A stretch of 64,000 nt of DNA from Peptacetobacter sp900550335 (GCF_047528295.1 NZ_CP180001.1:868001-932000); one strand, 5' to 3'. Numbered from the stretch's first letter, positions 1 to 8,987 are shown. Numbers and translations are program-made. Notes: generated from the sequence alone by a model not told the origin.

Positions 1-732
1 TAATGCAGCGATTAGAGCGTCTAAATCTAACTGTATTTTTCTTGAACCTTCAACATCTCCTTCAAGATATTTTTCAACTAAATCGTGAGTTTCTCTAGGG
101 CATACGTTAGCAAGAACAGATATAACCCCATGTCCTCCTAATGATAATAGAGGAACTATTGAATCGTCGTTTCCAGAGTATATAGCGAAATCTTCTGGAA
201 CTAAGCTTGCTATTTCAGCAACCTGTCCTAAATCTCCACTAGCTTCTTTAACAGCAACTATATTAGGAACCTGAGCAAGTTCAGCTATTAAAGCTGGAGA
301 TATGTTCATACAAGTTCTTCCAGGAACGTTGTATAAGATTATTGGTATATTAACGCTTTCTGCTATTGTTACGAAATGTTTTTTAAGACCAGATTTGTTA
401 GCTTTGTTGTAATATGGAGTTATTATTAATAATCCGTCAACACCAAGAGCTTCGGCTTTCTGGCTTAATTCAACAGAATGCATAGTATTGTTTGATCCTG
501 TTCCAGCTATAACTGGTATTCTTCCGTTTACTTTTTTAACTGTAAATTCTAAAACAGAAAGTATTTCTTCATCTGACATTGTAGTAGCTTCACCAGTAGT
601 ACCGCAAGAAACTATAGCGTCAGTTTTGTTTTCTATATGATATTCGATAAGTTCAGCTAATTTATCGAAGTTTACCTTATTATCTTTTGTGAATGGTGTT
701 ACAAGAGCAACTGCAGAACCTTTAAATAACAT
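1..732 (-). CDS. dapA: 4-hydroxy-tetrahydrodipicolinate synthase, partial
   Basis: First committed step of the diaminopimelate/lysine pathway: condenses pyruvate with aspartate semialdehyde in the cytosol. The 244 visible residues start MLFKGSAVALVTPF and contain the family landmarks: GTTGEAT near residue 45, the catalytic Tyr in LYNVPGRT (about 134) and the Schiff-base Lys in AVKEASGD (about 162). The family is about 290 residues long, so the last 45 or so lie beyond the window edge. The ATG at 732 follows an AAGGGG ribosome site. It lies 108 bases after asd on the same strand and is very probably co-transcribed with it under the upstream lysine riboswitch. Confidence 0.95.
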   Translation of the reverse strand, partial: MLFKGSAVALVTPFTKDNKVNFDKLAELIEYHIENKTDAIVSCGTTGEATTMSDEEILSVLEFTVKKVNGRIPVIAGTGSNNTMHSVELSQKAEALGVDGLLIITPYYNKANKSGLKKHFVTIAESVNIPIILYNVPGRTCMNISPALIAELAQVPNIVAVKEASGDLGQVAEIASLVPEDFAIYSGNDDSIVPLLSLGGHGVISVLANVCPRETHDLVEKYLEGDVEGSRKIQLDLDALIAAL

Positions 733-840
733 TTGAGATCGACCCCTTTTCTTAAAAAATATAATTATTTAATAGTATTGTAATATTTTACAATATTATG
801 TTAAACATTCTCAAAATATAGTTTAATTTATAAATTAATT

Positions 841-1845
841 TTAAACTAATTCCATTTCTATAGCTTTTTCAGCTATCTGAACTGCATTAGTAGCAGCACC
901 TTTTCTTATGTTGTCAGCTACAACCCATAGGTTTACACCGCTATCAACACTGAAATCTCTTCTTATTCTACCAACGAATACTTCATCTCTATCAGAGAAT
1001 TCAGCTGCAGTAGGGTATAGGTTTTCTGCTGGGTTATCAACAACAACAACATTTTCCATAGCAGCTAAAGTAGCTACAAGTTCGTCTAAATCGAAATCTT
1101 TTTCGAATTCAAGGTTTATAGACTCACTGTGTCCGTTTTTAACTGGTACTCTTACAGTAGTAGCAGTTATTCTTATAGAATCATCGCAAAGGATTTTTCT
1201 AGTTTCGTTGACCATTTTCATTTCTTCTTTAGTGTATCCATTGTCTAAGAATGAATCTATGTGAGGAAGGCAGTTGAAAGCTATTGGATGTGGGTAGAAT
1301 CCTGTTGGATTTCCTTTTGATCCTTCTTCTAAATCTTCAACACCTTTAACACCAGAACCAGAAACAGCCTGATATGTAGAATATACTATTCTTTTTATAG
1401 TGTATTTATCATGTAATGCTTTTAATGGTAACATAGCCTGAATTGTAGAACAGTTAGGGTTAGCTATTATTCCTTTTTTGTGTTCTTTTATTGCTTCTGG
1501 ATTTACTTCAGGAACAACTAGTGGAACTTCTGGGTCCATTCTCCAGAAACTAGAGTTGTCTACAACTAAAGCGCCATTTGCTGCAGCTATTGGAGCGAAT
1601 TTTCCACTTGTAGAACCTCCAGCTGAGAATAAAGCGATATCTATGTTTCTTCCAGTAAATGAATCTTCAGTTAATTCTTCAACAGTGTATTCTTTTCCAG
1701 CGAAAGTTATTTTTTTACCTGCTGATTTTGAAGAAGAGAAAAGATATAAATCATTTATTGGGAATTCTCTTTCTTCTAAAACTTTTAGGAATGTTCTTCC
1801 TACCATACCAGTAGCACCAACTACTGCTAAATTTACTTTTTTCAT
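841..1845 (-). CDS. asd: aspartate-semialdehyde dehydrogenase
   Basis: NADPH-dependent reduction of aspartyl phosphate to aspartate semialdehyde, the branch point to lysine/diaminopimelate, threonine and methionine. The 334-residue protein has the N-terminal nucleotide-binding GATGMVG (residues 10-16) and the active-site Cys in NPNCSTIQ (Cys132), followed by the dimerisation domain; the length is normal for the family. ATG at 1845 is preceded by a good GAGGTGA site. First gene of an asd-dapA unit; a lysine riboswitch and terminator lie about 170-400 bases upstream, so the pair should be shut off by lysine. Confidence 0.97.
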   Translation of the reverse strand: MKKVNLAVVGATGMVGRTFLKVLEEREFPINDLYLFSSSKSAGKKITFAGKEYTVEELTEDSFTGRNIDIALFSAGGSTSGKFAPIAAANGALVVDNSSFWRMDPEVPLVVPEVNPEAIKEHKKGIIANPNCSTIQAMLPLKALHDKYTIKRIVYSTYQAVSGSGVKGVEDLEEGSKGNPTGFYPHPIAFNCLPHIDSFLDNGYTKEEMKMVNETRKILCDDSIRITATTVRVPVKNGHSESINLEFEKDFDLDELVATLAAMENVVVVDNPAENLYPTAAEFSDRDEVFVGRIRRDFSVDSGVNLWVVADNIRKGAATNAVQIAEKAIEMELV

Positions 1846-2018
1846 TAAAAATCACCTCATAAACATTATACATTATTTTTAATATTCTATCTGCAAATTT
1901 AAACTTTTAAAGCTAAATAATTAGGTCTACGTTAATTTTTATGTATAAATTACTTGTAAAAGTTAAATAACATTCTTATTCATGAAAGTTAAATAACAGT
2001 CAAAAAAGTTCTATATAC

Positions 2019-2052
2019 ACAAAAGACGCACAAAGGAATACCTTGTACGTCT
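2019..2052 (-). terminator. riboswitch expression-platform terminator
   Basis: On the minus strand GACGTACAAGG and CCTTTGTGCGTC form an 11-12 bp stem with a 4-base loop, followed by TTTTGTG. It sits just after the L-box aptamer and before asd, so it is the likely off-switch when lysine is bound. The strand ACAAGG of the stem resembles the 3' P1 strand of the aptamer, compatible with mutually exclusive folding. Confidence 0.8.
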
Positions 2053-2064
2053 ATAAATTCTTAT

Positions 2065-2240
2065 AGCAAAGTAAACCTTGTAGCTCAACACTAAACAAGT
2101 GACAGTGCAGTATATATTCTATACTACCCCAGAAAAAATCTGTGCCCAGATAATTTCTTCGGCCATTTTCCCTTTTATACAAGATAAGTTTGCCAACTAG
2201 CCCGTATTACTAATGAAAACAGCGCCTCTACGCAGGTTAT
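2065..2240 (-). promoter_or_regulatory. lysine riboswitch (L box)
   Basis: Read on the minus strand the segment begins with an AACC-U-GC-GUAG strand that pairs with CUAC-AA-GGUU at its other end (P1), followed by the L-box signature GUAGAGGCGC, then AGUA, then GGCCGAAG, CUGGGCAC and the 3' block GUCACUUGUUUAGUG next to GAGCUAC. This order matches the known lysine aptamer. A terminator follows directly and asd-dapA lies downstream on the same strand, the expected target pathway. Recognition is by eye; exact ends are approximate. Confidence 0.9.
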
Positions 2241-2458
2241 AGATATTAAATTAAACTCTTAAAGCAATAATAATACATTCTAGTAAAAATTGCAACACCA
2301 ATTTGCACAACAAATAAGAATATTAAGAAAAATTCGATTTAAAAAACTTCATGGCAATGTCAAATTTTTTAAAAGAAACCGATATTTTTTGCAAAAAATT
2401 AGGTATAATAAAGAAAGATAGAAAACATAAAAATAATTATTTAATACGGAGGAATAAT

Positions 2459-3655
2459 ATGGATACTTTAAAAGAGTTATATAAAATCGGGAACGGACCA
2501 TCAAGTTCACATACAATGGGTCCACAGAGAGCGGCAGAAAGATTTAAAAACGAAAATCCAGATGCAGATAGCTTTAGAGCTACACTTTATGGAAGTTTAG
2601 CAGCTACTGGTGCTGGTCATTTAACTGACTATATAATAATAAAAACAATAGCTCCTAAAAAAGTTGAGATAGTATGGAGAGAAGATATAATAAAAGACTT
2701 CCATCCAAATGGGATGTTACTTGAAGCTCTTGATAAAGACGGAAACACTACTGCACAGTGGGAAGTATTCTCAGTAGGTGGTGGGTCTCTTGCTGAAGAA
2801 GGAAAGAGAAATACTTCTGCAGTTAAAGAAACATATCCTCTAAGTACTATGGACGAGATAGTAAAATGGTGTAAAGACAATAACAAAACATTAGTTGATT
2901 TTGCATTAGAAAATGAAGATAGTGACATAATGGATCACATAAATACAATAAGAGAAGCTATGAAAAAATCAATAGAAGAAGGATTAGCTACTAATGAAGT
3001 AATACCAGGAAAATTACACTTAAAGAGAAGAGCAGGAGTATTCTATGAAAACTTCAAAAAAACTAACGACTTCTCTACATTAGTTTACGCTTATGCACTA
3101 GCAGCTTCTGAACAGAATGCTTCTGGGAATATAATAGTAACTGCACCAACTTGTGGTTCTGCAGGTGTTCTACCAGGTATATTCTTCGCTATGAAAGATT
3201 ACATGAATTTAACCGATGAACAGGTAAACGAAGCTATAATAGTAGCTGGTATAATAGGAAATATAATAAAAACTAATGCGTCTATTTCAGGTGCAGAAGT
3301 TGGATGTCAGGGTGAAGTAGGTGCTGCATGTTCAATGGCAGCTGGAGCAGTTGCTTATCTTCAGGGTGGTTCTATAGACCATATAGAATACGCAGCTGAG
3401 ATAGCTCTTGAACACCACTTAGGTATGACTTGCGACCCAGTTTACGGATATGTTCAGATACCTTGTATAGAAAGAAATGCTATGGCAGCACAGAGAGCTT
3501 TTGATGCAGCTAAGTATGCTATGATAACAAATGGGGAACATTCTGTTTCATTAGACCAGGTTGTTGAAACAATGAAAGAAACTGGACTTGACATGCATGA
3601 TAAATATAAAGAAACAGCTAAAGGAGGATTAGCTAAACACTTCTTCTCTTGCTAA
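2459..3655 (+). CDS. L-serine ammonia-lyase, iron-sulfur dependent (single chain)
   Basis: Deaminates L-serine to pyruvate and ammonia with an oxygen-sensitive 4Fe-4S cluster. The N-terminal beta-type part has GPSSSHTMGP (about residues 13-22); the alpha-type part carries APTCGSAG (Cys about 232), GCQGEVG, TCDPVYG and PCIERN, the cysteines that hold the cluster. At 398 residues it is a fused form shorter than E. coli SdaA. I chose ATG 2459 over an in-frame ATG at 2351 because CGGAGG lies 7 bases upstream and homology begins at MDTLKELYKIG; the extra 36 residues look like untranslated leader. A TATAAT at 2404 may be the -10. Followed by a terminator and a long hairpin element. Confidence 0.93.
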   Translation: MDTLKELYKIGNGPSSSHTMGPQRAAERFKNENPDADSFRATLYGSLAATGAGHLTDYIIIKTIAPKKVEIVWREDIIKDFHPNGMLLEALDKDGNTTAQWEVFSVGGGSLAEEGKRNTSAVKETYPLSTMDEIVKWCKDNNKTLVDFALENEDSDIMDHINTIREAMKKSIEEGLATNEVIPGKLHLKRRAGVFYENFKKTNDFSTLVYAYALAASEQNASGNIIVTAPTCGSAGVLPGIFFAMKDYMNLTDEQVNEAIIVAGIIGNIIKTNASISGAEVGCQGEVGAACSMAAGAVAYLQGGSIDHIEYAAEIALEHHLGMTCDPVYGYVQIPCIERNAMAAQRAFDAAKYAMITNGEHSVSLDQVVETMKETGLDMHDKYKETAKGGLAKHFFSC

Positions 3656-3667
3656 TTGGTATATCTT

Positions 3668-3702
3668 GGGACTGTTGCAATTTTGCAATGGTCTCTTTTT
3701 TT
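3668..3702 (+). terminator. intrinsic terminator after serine ammonia-lyase
   Basis: GGGAC and GTCTC arms enclose TTGCAA-TT-TTGCAA, forming a hairpin with a small mismatch, followed by seven T. It begins 12 bases after the stop codon. Confidence 0.8.
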
Positions 3703-3705
3703 ATA

Positions 3706-3781
3706 CTCGGATTTTATAAATAATCTCCTCTCCAGGCAATCAAGTTGCATTGTCGAGTTCGATTTATTTATAAAATTCGAG
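3706..3781 (+). repeat. long-hairpin repeat element, copy 1
   Basis: Arms 3706-3723 and 3764-3781 pair over 18 bp with one G-U wobble. The middle holds CTCTCCAGG, a small GCAA/TTGC hairpin and ATTGTCGAG, the core shared with four other hairpins in this window (near 6563, 8861, 38622 and 52028). It lies directly after the terminator of the serine ammonia-lyase gene and has no T-run of its own. The core is nearly identical to the reverse complement of 38690-38725, with paired changes in the small stem. No coding function seen. Confidence 0.7.
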
Positions 3782-4236
3782 CAAAAAGAGAAGCATTTAG
3801 CAAAAGTTGCAACAGTTTACGATTATACAATTAATTAAGAGAAGAAGTGTTTTTGACGCTCGGTGACAAAGGGGATATAGGTTTAGTGGTAGAGGTTAGG
3901 GAAAAGTTTGTGTTTGAGAAATTTATGTTTGTGTTGGCGAAATTTATTTTTATGTGAAAGTAAGATTTATATTTTAGATAGAGTGTGTAAGTTTTATTTT
4001 TTGAAAAAATTCTGAAATCTTTTTGTTTTTTTCTTGTATTTGTTTTTGTTTAATGTATACTATAAATAAATTGTTTTTTAGTTATGTTTTAGGTATGCAA
4101 GAATTTTAGATATAAGGTTTTTGATTGATTAAAATTTTATTGCTTAGAAATTGATTAGTTAAAAACTAATTGATTAAAAATTTTTTTATGAAAATATGAT
4201 TATGCAAAATGTATTTTTAGATAGAGGGGTGAGATT
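3782..4236 (+). promoter_or_regulatory. gene-free stretch with candidate promoter for the amidohydrolase pair
   Basis: AT-rich DNA with no credible gene. TTGTAT at 4034-4039, a 16-base spacer and TATACT at 4056-4061 form a plausible sigma-A promoter about 175 bases before the first amidohydrolase. A short TTAGTT/AACTAA hairpin lies near 4155-4175 in the leader. No known riboswitch recognised. Confidence 0.4.
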
Positions 4237-5361
4237 TTGAGAGATTTTTCATATTTAGCTGATGTTATGAAGCATCATAGAGAGGTTTTGCACGAGGTTG
4301 CAGAGCTTGGTAGAGAGGAATTTAAGACTTCTGAATATATTAGAGGGTATTTAGATAAATTGGGTGTTGGCTACGATGAGTGGCTTGGAACAGGTACTGC
4401 GGGGATTATTCGCGGGAAGGATGCAAAGAGAACTATAGCTTTTAGAGCAGATATCGACGGACTTATGACTGAGTGCGGTGTGCAGCATCTTTGTGGGCAC
4501 GATGGACATACTTCAATTCTTTTAGGGCTTGTTGAATATGTTAATACTAATAGGGATAAGTTAAATGATAATTTTGTGTTTATATTCCAGCCTGCAGAGG
4601 AAGGGCCTGGAGGGGCTGAGGATCTTGTCAAAGAAGGTATTTTGAAACATTATGGAGTTGACCAGATTTATGGACTTCATATTTATCCTGAGATTCCTGA
4701 AGGAAAAGTCGGTATTAGGGAAGGATATTTCCTTTCTCAAATTGGCGATTTTGAGATAGATATTTACGGAAAGAGTAGCCATGGTGGTTCTGCTCCAGAA
4801 GCTGGGATAGATGCGATTACAATTTATGCATCTTTGGTTAGTAGTATGCAGACGATTGTTTCGAGAAATGTTAGTCCAACAGACAATGCAGTTGTTAGTA
4901 TAGGCAAGGTTGAAGGTGGTTCAAGAAGAAATATTATCGCCGAACACGTTCACCTTGAGGGGACAATTAGATGCTTTAAACCTGAGGTGTATTCAAAGAT
5001 TAAGAATAGATTCTATGAAATTGCGGACGGATTTTCAAAGGCATTTAATTGCGAGATTAAGGTAACTATTAGAGATGATTATCATCCTGTAAACAACGAT
5101 TCGGAGCTTTGTCAGGAGTTTGTTGAGGCTGTTGGTGAGGATAAGGTTGAGATTTTAGATCCTTTGATGATTGCAGATGATTTTTCATATTATCGGGAAG
5201 AAGTGCCAGGAATTTTCTTTATGTTGGGTGCGAGAAACGAGGAAAAAGGATTTGTAAATGGGCTTCATAATTTGAGATTTAATTTTGATGAAAAGATTTG
5301 CGTAAATGCTTTAGATGCATATGTTTCAATGCTAGAGTATAAAGGATCGTTGGAGAAATAG
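4237..5361 (+). CDS. M20 family amidohydrolase (first of tandem pair)
   Basis: Metal-dependent hydrolase of the M20D type, which usually cleaves N-acyl amino acids or small peptides in the cytosol; the substrate is unknown. Of 374 residues the visible metal-site motifs are ADIDGLM (71-77), HLCGHDGH (84-91, with the Cys and His ligands), FQPAEEGPGG (118-126), GLHIYPE, DDFSYY and a C-terminal GLHN. The start is a TTG at 4237, supported by GAGGGGTGA 7 bases upstream and by alignment with its neighbour, which starts with the same conserved helix. The next gene, 40 bases on, is a paralogue with the same motif order, so this is a tandem duplication in one operon. Confidence 0.88.
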   Translation: MRDFSYLADVMKHHREVLHEVAELGREEFKTSEYIRGYLDKLGVGYDEWLGTGTAGIIRGKDAKRTIAFRADIDGLMTECGVQHLCGHDGHTSILLGLVEYVNTNRDKLNDNFVFIFQPAEEGPGGAEDLVKEGILKHYGVDQIYGLHIYPEIPEGKVGIREGYFLSQIGDFEIDIYGKSSHGGSAPEAGIDAITIYASLVSSMQTIVSRNVSPTDNAVVSIGKVEGGSRRNIIAEHVHLEGTIRCFKPEVYSKIKNRFYEIADGFSKAFNCEIKVTIRDDYHPVNNDSELCQEFVEAVGEDKVEILDPLMIADDFSYYREEVPGIFFMLGARNEEKGFVNGLHNLRFNFDEKICVNALDAYVSMLEYKGSLEK

Positions 5362-5401
5362 ATTAAAAAAAGATTTTGTAAAGACGTTTGGTGGTGATAT
5401 T

Positions 5402-6562
5402 ATGGAAGAGAAAAATTGCGTATGTAATAAAGAATGTTTAGATAAAGTAATGTATTTAAAGGACAGTGTGTACGATTATAGAAAGAATTTACACTGTATT
5501 GCTGAGGAAGGGCGAGTTGAGTTTAAGACTTACGATTATATAAAATCTGTTTTAGACGGACTTGGTTTAGAGAGCAAGAAATGGCTAGAAACTGGGCTTG
5601 CAGGAATTATAAAAGGGAAAGATGCACAGAAGACGGTCGCATTTAGAGCAGACATCGACGGACTTATGTCTAAGGACGGAACAGTTAAGCACCTTTGTGG
5701 ACATGATGGGCATATGTCGATACTTTTAGGGCTTATCAAGTATGTAAACGACAATAAGGATAAGTTAAAGGACAATTTTGTGTTCATATTCCAGCCTGCA
5801 GAGGAAGGGCCTGGTGGATCTGAAGATATGGTGAAGGATGGAATTATAGACTATTACGGAATTGATGAGATATACGGACTTCATGTAAATCCGCTGCTTG
5901 ATGAGGGTGTGATAGGAATTAAAAAAGGGCCTATGATGGCTGGGACAATAGATTTTGAGATAAATATCGTGTCTAAGAGTGCACATGGTGCAATGCCTCA
6001 AAATGGTATCGACGGAATTGTGATTTCTGCTGAGGTAATTAATTCTCTTCAGACAATTGTGTCGAGAAATGTTAGTCCAATAGACAGTGCAGTTATCACA
6101 GTTGGTAAGATAAGAGGGGGAGCTAGAAGAAATATCGTCGCTGAAAATGTGTCTTTAGAAGGTACTGTTAGATATGCAAAGGACGAGGTTTACGCAAATG
6201 TGCTTGATAGGATGAAGAAGATTTGCGAATTTACTGCAGCTAAGTACGATTGTAAGATTGAGATGAGTGTTTGTAATGAGTGTCGGGCTGTGATAAATGA
6301 CGATAATTTGTATCAAGAGTTTAAAGATGCTTTTAAAGGGGATAATGTTGTGGAGCTTGATTTCCGGATGGGTGCAGAGGATTTTGCATTCTTCCAAAGA
6401 GCGGTGCCAGGATTTTTCTTTAATGTAGGTACGAGAAATGAGGAAAAAGGATTCACTGCGGGACTTCACAATGAACAGTTTGACTTCGATGAAAAAATAA
6501 TTTTAAATGGGGTTGAAGTGTATAGAAAATTAATGGAATATAAAAATATGATAGAAAAATAG
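5402..6562 (+). CDS. M20 family amidohydrolase (second of tandem pair)
   Basis: Paralogue of the preceding gene with the same motif order: ADIDGLM, HLCGHDGH, FQPAEEGPGG, GLHVNP, GAEDFAFF and GLHN. It is 386 residues long and carries an extra N-terminal stretch with three Cys (CVCNKEC) that the first copy lacks. ATG at 5402 follows GGTGGTGAT. The two copies share long identical blocks but differ in substrate-side residues, suggesting related but not identical substrates. The stop codon abuts the 5' arm of a very long hairpin that ends in a T-run and should terminate the operon. Confidence 0.88.
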   Translation: MEEKNCVCNKECLDKVMYLKDSVYDYRKNLHCIAEEGRVEFKTYDYIKSVLDGLGLESKKWLETGLAGIIKGKDAQKTVAFRADIDGLMSKDGTVKHLCGHDGHMSILLGLIKYVNDNKDKLKDNFVFIFQPAEEGPGGSEDMVKDGIIDYYGIDEIYGLHVNPLLDEGVIGIKKGPMMAGTIDFEINIVSKSAHGAMPQNGIDGIVISAEVINSLQTIVSRNVSPIDSAVITVGKIRGGARRNIVAENVSLEGTVRYAKDEVYANVLDRMKKICEFTAAKYDCKIEMSVCNECRAVINDDNLYQEFKDAFKGDNVVELDFRMGAEDFAFFQRAVPGFFFNVGTRNEEKGFTAGLHNEQFDFDEKIILNGVEVYRKLMEYKNMIEK

Positions 6563-6754
6563 ATGGCTGTTGTAAGGATTTTGATGAGTCAAGACTTAAC
6601 ACAATTGCTCGCTCTCCAGGGCTTCAGCGCCACGCACTTTTATGTAACACATTTATAGGTTCGTGGCGCTTGCAGTATTGTCGATGCGAGCTTCTTGTGT
6701 TTAAGTCTTAGATTGACTCATACAAAATCCTTAATAATGGCCATTTATTTTTTT
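6563..6754 (+). repeat. long-hairpin repeat element, copy 2 (also terminator)
   Basis: Starts at the base after the amidohydrolase stop codon. Arms of about 55-60 nt (from ATGGCTGTTG at 6563 to TAATGGCCAT at 6744) pair with small bulges, followed by TTATTTTTTT. The core is GCTCGC-TCTCCAGG, an inner CGCCACG/CGTGGCG stem, then GTATTGTCGAT-GCGAGC. The apical loop TATGTAACACATTTATAGG is identical to that of copy 5 at 52080-52099. One of five such hairpins in the window; the T-run makes it a likely terminator. Confidence 0.78.
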
Positions 6755-7083
6755 ATATATAATTTATATGAGAGGAGTTGTGTGACGATTGTAGTGTTAT
6801 CGTGTTTTTTGGCTATTACCTTCTTTTTTTATGAAGTAAATTATTTTTATAGTCCATTAATTTTGTATAAGTGAATGTGGAGTATGTGGCGCTTATAGTA
6901 TTTTTTATGATATAATATACTTTATGCTATAATGGTTAGAAATATTGAGTTTGAGGTATATACTATGTATGAGTGTGGATATTTGTTGTGTAAGTGTTTA
7001 TATTTCAAGTTTTGATATTTTGACCGATATGGTTTTGAGATGTTTTAGTTTTAGAAAAATATTTTTATGTTGGGAGATTTGAG
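6755..7083. other. gene-free stretch before methyltransferase
   Basis: AT-rich, no ORF with a credible ribosome site. TATAAT-like boxes occur near 6908-6934, and one of them is probably the -10 for the methyltransferase gene, but no convincing -35 can be paired with them by eye. Confidence 0.4.
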
Positions 7084-7830
7084 ATGGATCAGTATAGAGA
7101 TTTTGCATTTATATACGACGAATTGATGGACGATGTCGATTATGATAGATGGGTTGAATATATAGAAGAGATTATCAAAAGTGAAGGTGCTGAGGTGCAG
7201 AATATTCTTGAGTTAGCTTGTGGTACAGGGAATTTGACTATACCACTAACTAAGAAAGGATACGATATAGCGGGGATAGATATTTCTGCGGAAATGCTTG
7301 AGGTTGCTATGGAAAAGGCAGAAGAGGAAGGTGTGCAGCTTGTTCTTTTACAGCAGGATATTGCTGAGCTTGATTTTGATGTGCCAAATCTTGATTGCAT
7401 ACTTTGCGCTTGTGACGGATTCAATTATTTAACTTATGACGATGATTTAGAGTATGTATTTTCAAAGGCTCACGAGCTTTTAAAAGAGGACGGGATATTT
7501 ATATTTGATATTAGTTCATACTATAAATTATCTAAGGTGCTTGGAAATAATACTTTTGCTGAGAAGAGAGAAGATGTCGTGTATATGTGGCAGAACTATT
7601 TCGATCCAGAAGAGGATTTAGTCGAAATGGAACTTACATTCTTTGTGAAAAACGAGGATGGTACTTTTGACAGATTTGATGAAGTTCACCAGCAGAGAGC
7701 TTACGAAACAGAGGATATTTTAGAAAAATTAGCAGATGCAGGATTTAGAGATATCAAGGCTTATGGAGATTTTGCATTTGAAAAACCAAAGAAAGATTCA
7801 GAGAGAGTATTCTTTGTAGGTAGAAAATAG
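7084..7830 (+). CDS. class I SAM-dependent methyltransferase
   Basis: A 248-residue Rossmann-fold methyltransferase. SAM-binding motif I is ILELACGTGN (about residues 40-49); the acidic residue ending strand 2 is in IAGIDIS, and a later CDGFNYL segment matches motif IV of the family. The acceptor is unknown; similar proteins in Clostridia are annotated only by fold. ATG at 7084 follows GGGAGATTTGAG. It stands alone, with Hsp33 about 150 bases downstream on the same strand; the intervening DNA has TTTAGTTAAAAAA-like repeats but no clear terminator. Confidence 0.85.
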   Translation: MDQYRDFAFIYDELMDDVDYDRWVEYIEEIIKSEGAEVQNILELACGTGNLTIPLTKKGYDIAGIDISAEMLEVAMEKAEEEGVQLVLLQQDIAELDFDVPNLDCILCACDGFNYLTYDDDLEYVFSKAHELLKEDGIFIFDISSYYKLSKVLGNNTFAEKREDVVYMWQNYFDPEEDLVEMELTFFVKNEDGTFDRFDEVHQQRAYETEDILEKLADAGFRDIKAYGDFAFEKPKKDSERVFFVGRK

Positions 7831-7976
7831 GATTTGGTTGGAAAAACTGGATTTAGTTAAAAAATAGTGTTTGTTTAGTAAAATAGTATTTTTTATAAAA
7901 AATACAGTTTAGTTAAAAAAAGTAGAATTTAGAAGAATAATTTTAGAAATTTGTATATATGAAAGGAAGAATTTTA

Positions 7977-8852
7977 ATGAAAGATTATGTAATAAGAGCT
8001 ACTTCTAAGAATGGGGAAGTTAGAGCATTTGTTGCAACTACAAGAAATTTAGTTGAAGAAGCTAGAAAATCTCATGGAACTACAAAGGTTGCAACTGCAG
8101 CACTTGGAAGAACTTTAACAGCTACATCAATGATGGGGCTTATGATGAAAAATAAAGGCGACGAGTTAACATCTATAATAAAAGGTGATGGGCCAATAGG
8201 AACAATACTTGCAACTTCTGATGCACAGGGATTTGTTAGAGGATATGTTGCAAACCCGGATGTTCAGGTTGAAAACTATCCAAACGGAAAATTAAACGTA
8301 GCAGGTGCAGTAGGTACAGAAGGTACTTTAAAAGTAATAAAAGATTTAGGGCTTAGAGAGCCAGTGAATGGATTATGTCCGATAGTTTCTGGGGAAATAG
8401 CAGCAGATTTCACATACTATTTCACAGTTTCTGAACAGACTCCATCAGCTGTTTCACTAGGTGTTTACACAACTCACTATGAAGTTGAACATGCTGGAGG
8501 ATTTATCGTGCAGCTTATGCCAGATGCGACAGAAGCTACAATTTGCCAGCTTGAAGAAAATGTAGGTAAGATAAAATCTATCACAGAGATGTACAGAGAA
8601 GGATTAACTCCTGAGGATGTGCTTAATTTAGTGCTTGAAGGTTTAGATCCTGTAATTCTTGACAAGGTAGAGGTAGGATTTAGATGTGTTTGCTCTAAGG
8701 ATAGAGTTAAGAAGGCATTTATCGCAATGGGTAAAAAGGCGCTTGCTGAGATTATCGAGGAAGACCACCAGGCAGAAGTTACTTGCCAGTTCTGTAATAA
8801 GAAGTATCATTATGATGAAGATGAGTTAATGGAAATTTTAAAAGAGATGTAA
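7977..8852 (+). CDS. hslO: Hsp33 redox-regulated holdase chaperone
   Basis: Protects unfolded proteins in the cytosol during oxidative and heat stress; activated when its zinc-binding cysteines are oxidised. The N-terminal holdase domain begins KDYVIRATSKNGEVRAF and contains the TMMGLMMK-type region; the C-terminal redox switch has CVC (about 237-239) and CQFC (about 269-272), the four expected zinc ligands. I start at ATG 7977 (291 residues) instead of the upstream ATG 7959 because AAAGGAAG lies at good spacing and the family begins with the KDY segment. Followed by a long hairpin with a T-run. Confidence 0.95.
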   Translation: MKDYVIRATSKNGEVRAFVATTRNLVEEARKSHGTTKVATAALGRTLTATSMMGLMMKNKGDELTSIIKGDGPIGTILATSDAQGFVRGYVANPDVQVENYPNGKLNVAGAVGTEGTLKVIKDLGLREPVNGLCPIVSGEIAADFTYYFTVSEQTPSAVSLGVYTTHYEVEHAGGFIVQLMPDATEATICQLEENVGKIKSITEMYREGLTPEDVLNLVLEGLDPVILDKVEVGFRCVCSKDRVKKAFIAMGKKALAEIIEEDHQAEVTCQFCNKKYHYDEDELMEILKEM

Positions 8853-8860
8853 TGTAGGGA

Positions 8861-8987
8861 AAGGGGAGCAATATCATATTCACTCCAGGCTTCGACGCTT
8901 TCTTTGTTTTGTTCGAACTCCGTTCGAATAACAAAGTTGAAAGCGTCTGTAGATTGTTGTTGAATATGATATATGCTCCCCTTTTTT
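8861..8987 (+). repeat. long-hairpin repeat element, copy 3 (also terminator)
   Basis: Outer arms AGGGGAGCAATATCATATTCA and its near reverse complement (8958-8981) are followed by CTTTTTTG. Inside are CTCCAGGCTTCGA, an inner stem CGCTTTC/GAAAGCG extended by a second stem with TTCGAA arms, and AGATTGTTGT in place of the usual TATTGTCGA. It begins 9 bases after the hslO stop and should act as its terminator. It is the most divergent on the 3' side of the core. Confidence 0.72.

Noticed and set aside
1478..1882. Plus-strand ORF of 134 residues
   Set aside because: Antisense shadow of asd, whose protein has all family motifs.
2065..2240. T-box leader for asd
   Set aside because: The T-box signature is absent, while the full L-box order (GUAGAGGCGC, GGCCGAAG, GUCACUUG) is present.
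3656..3838. 60-residue ORF after the serine ammonia-lyase gene
   Set aside because: It runs across a terminator and a long hairpin, has no ribosome site and no protein-like composition.
6563..6754. Interpreting the long hairpins as insertion-sequence remnants or MITEs
   Set aside because: No common terminal inverted repeats or target duplications are visible; only the inner core is shared and the outer arms differ.
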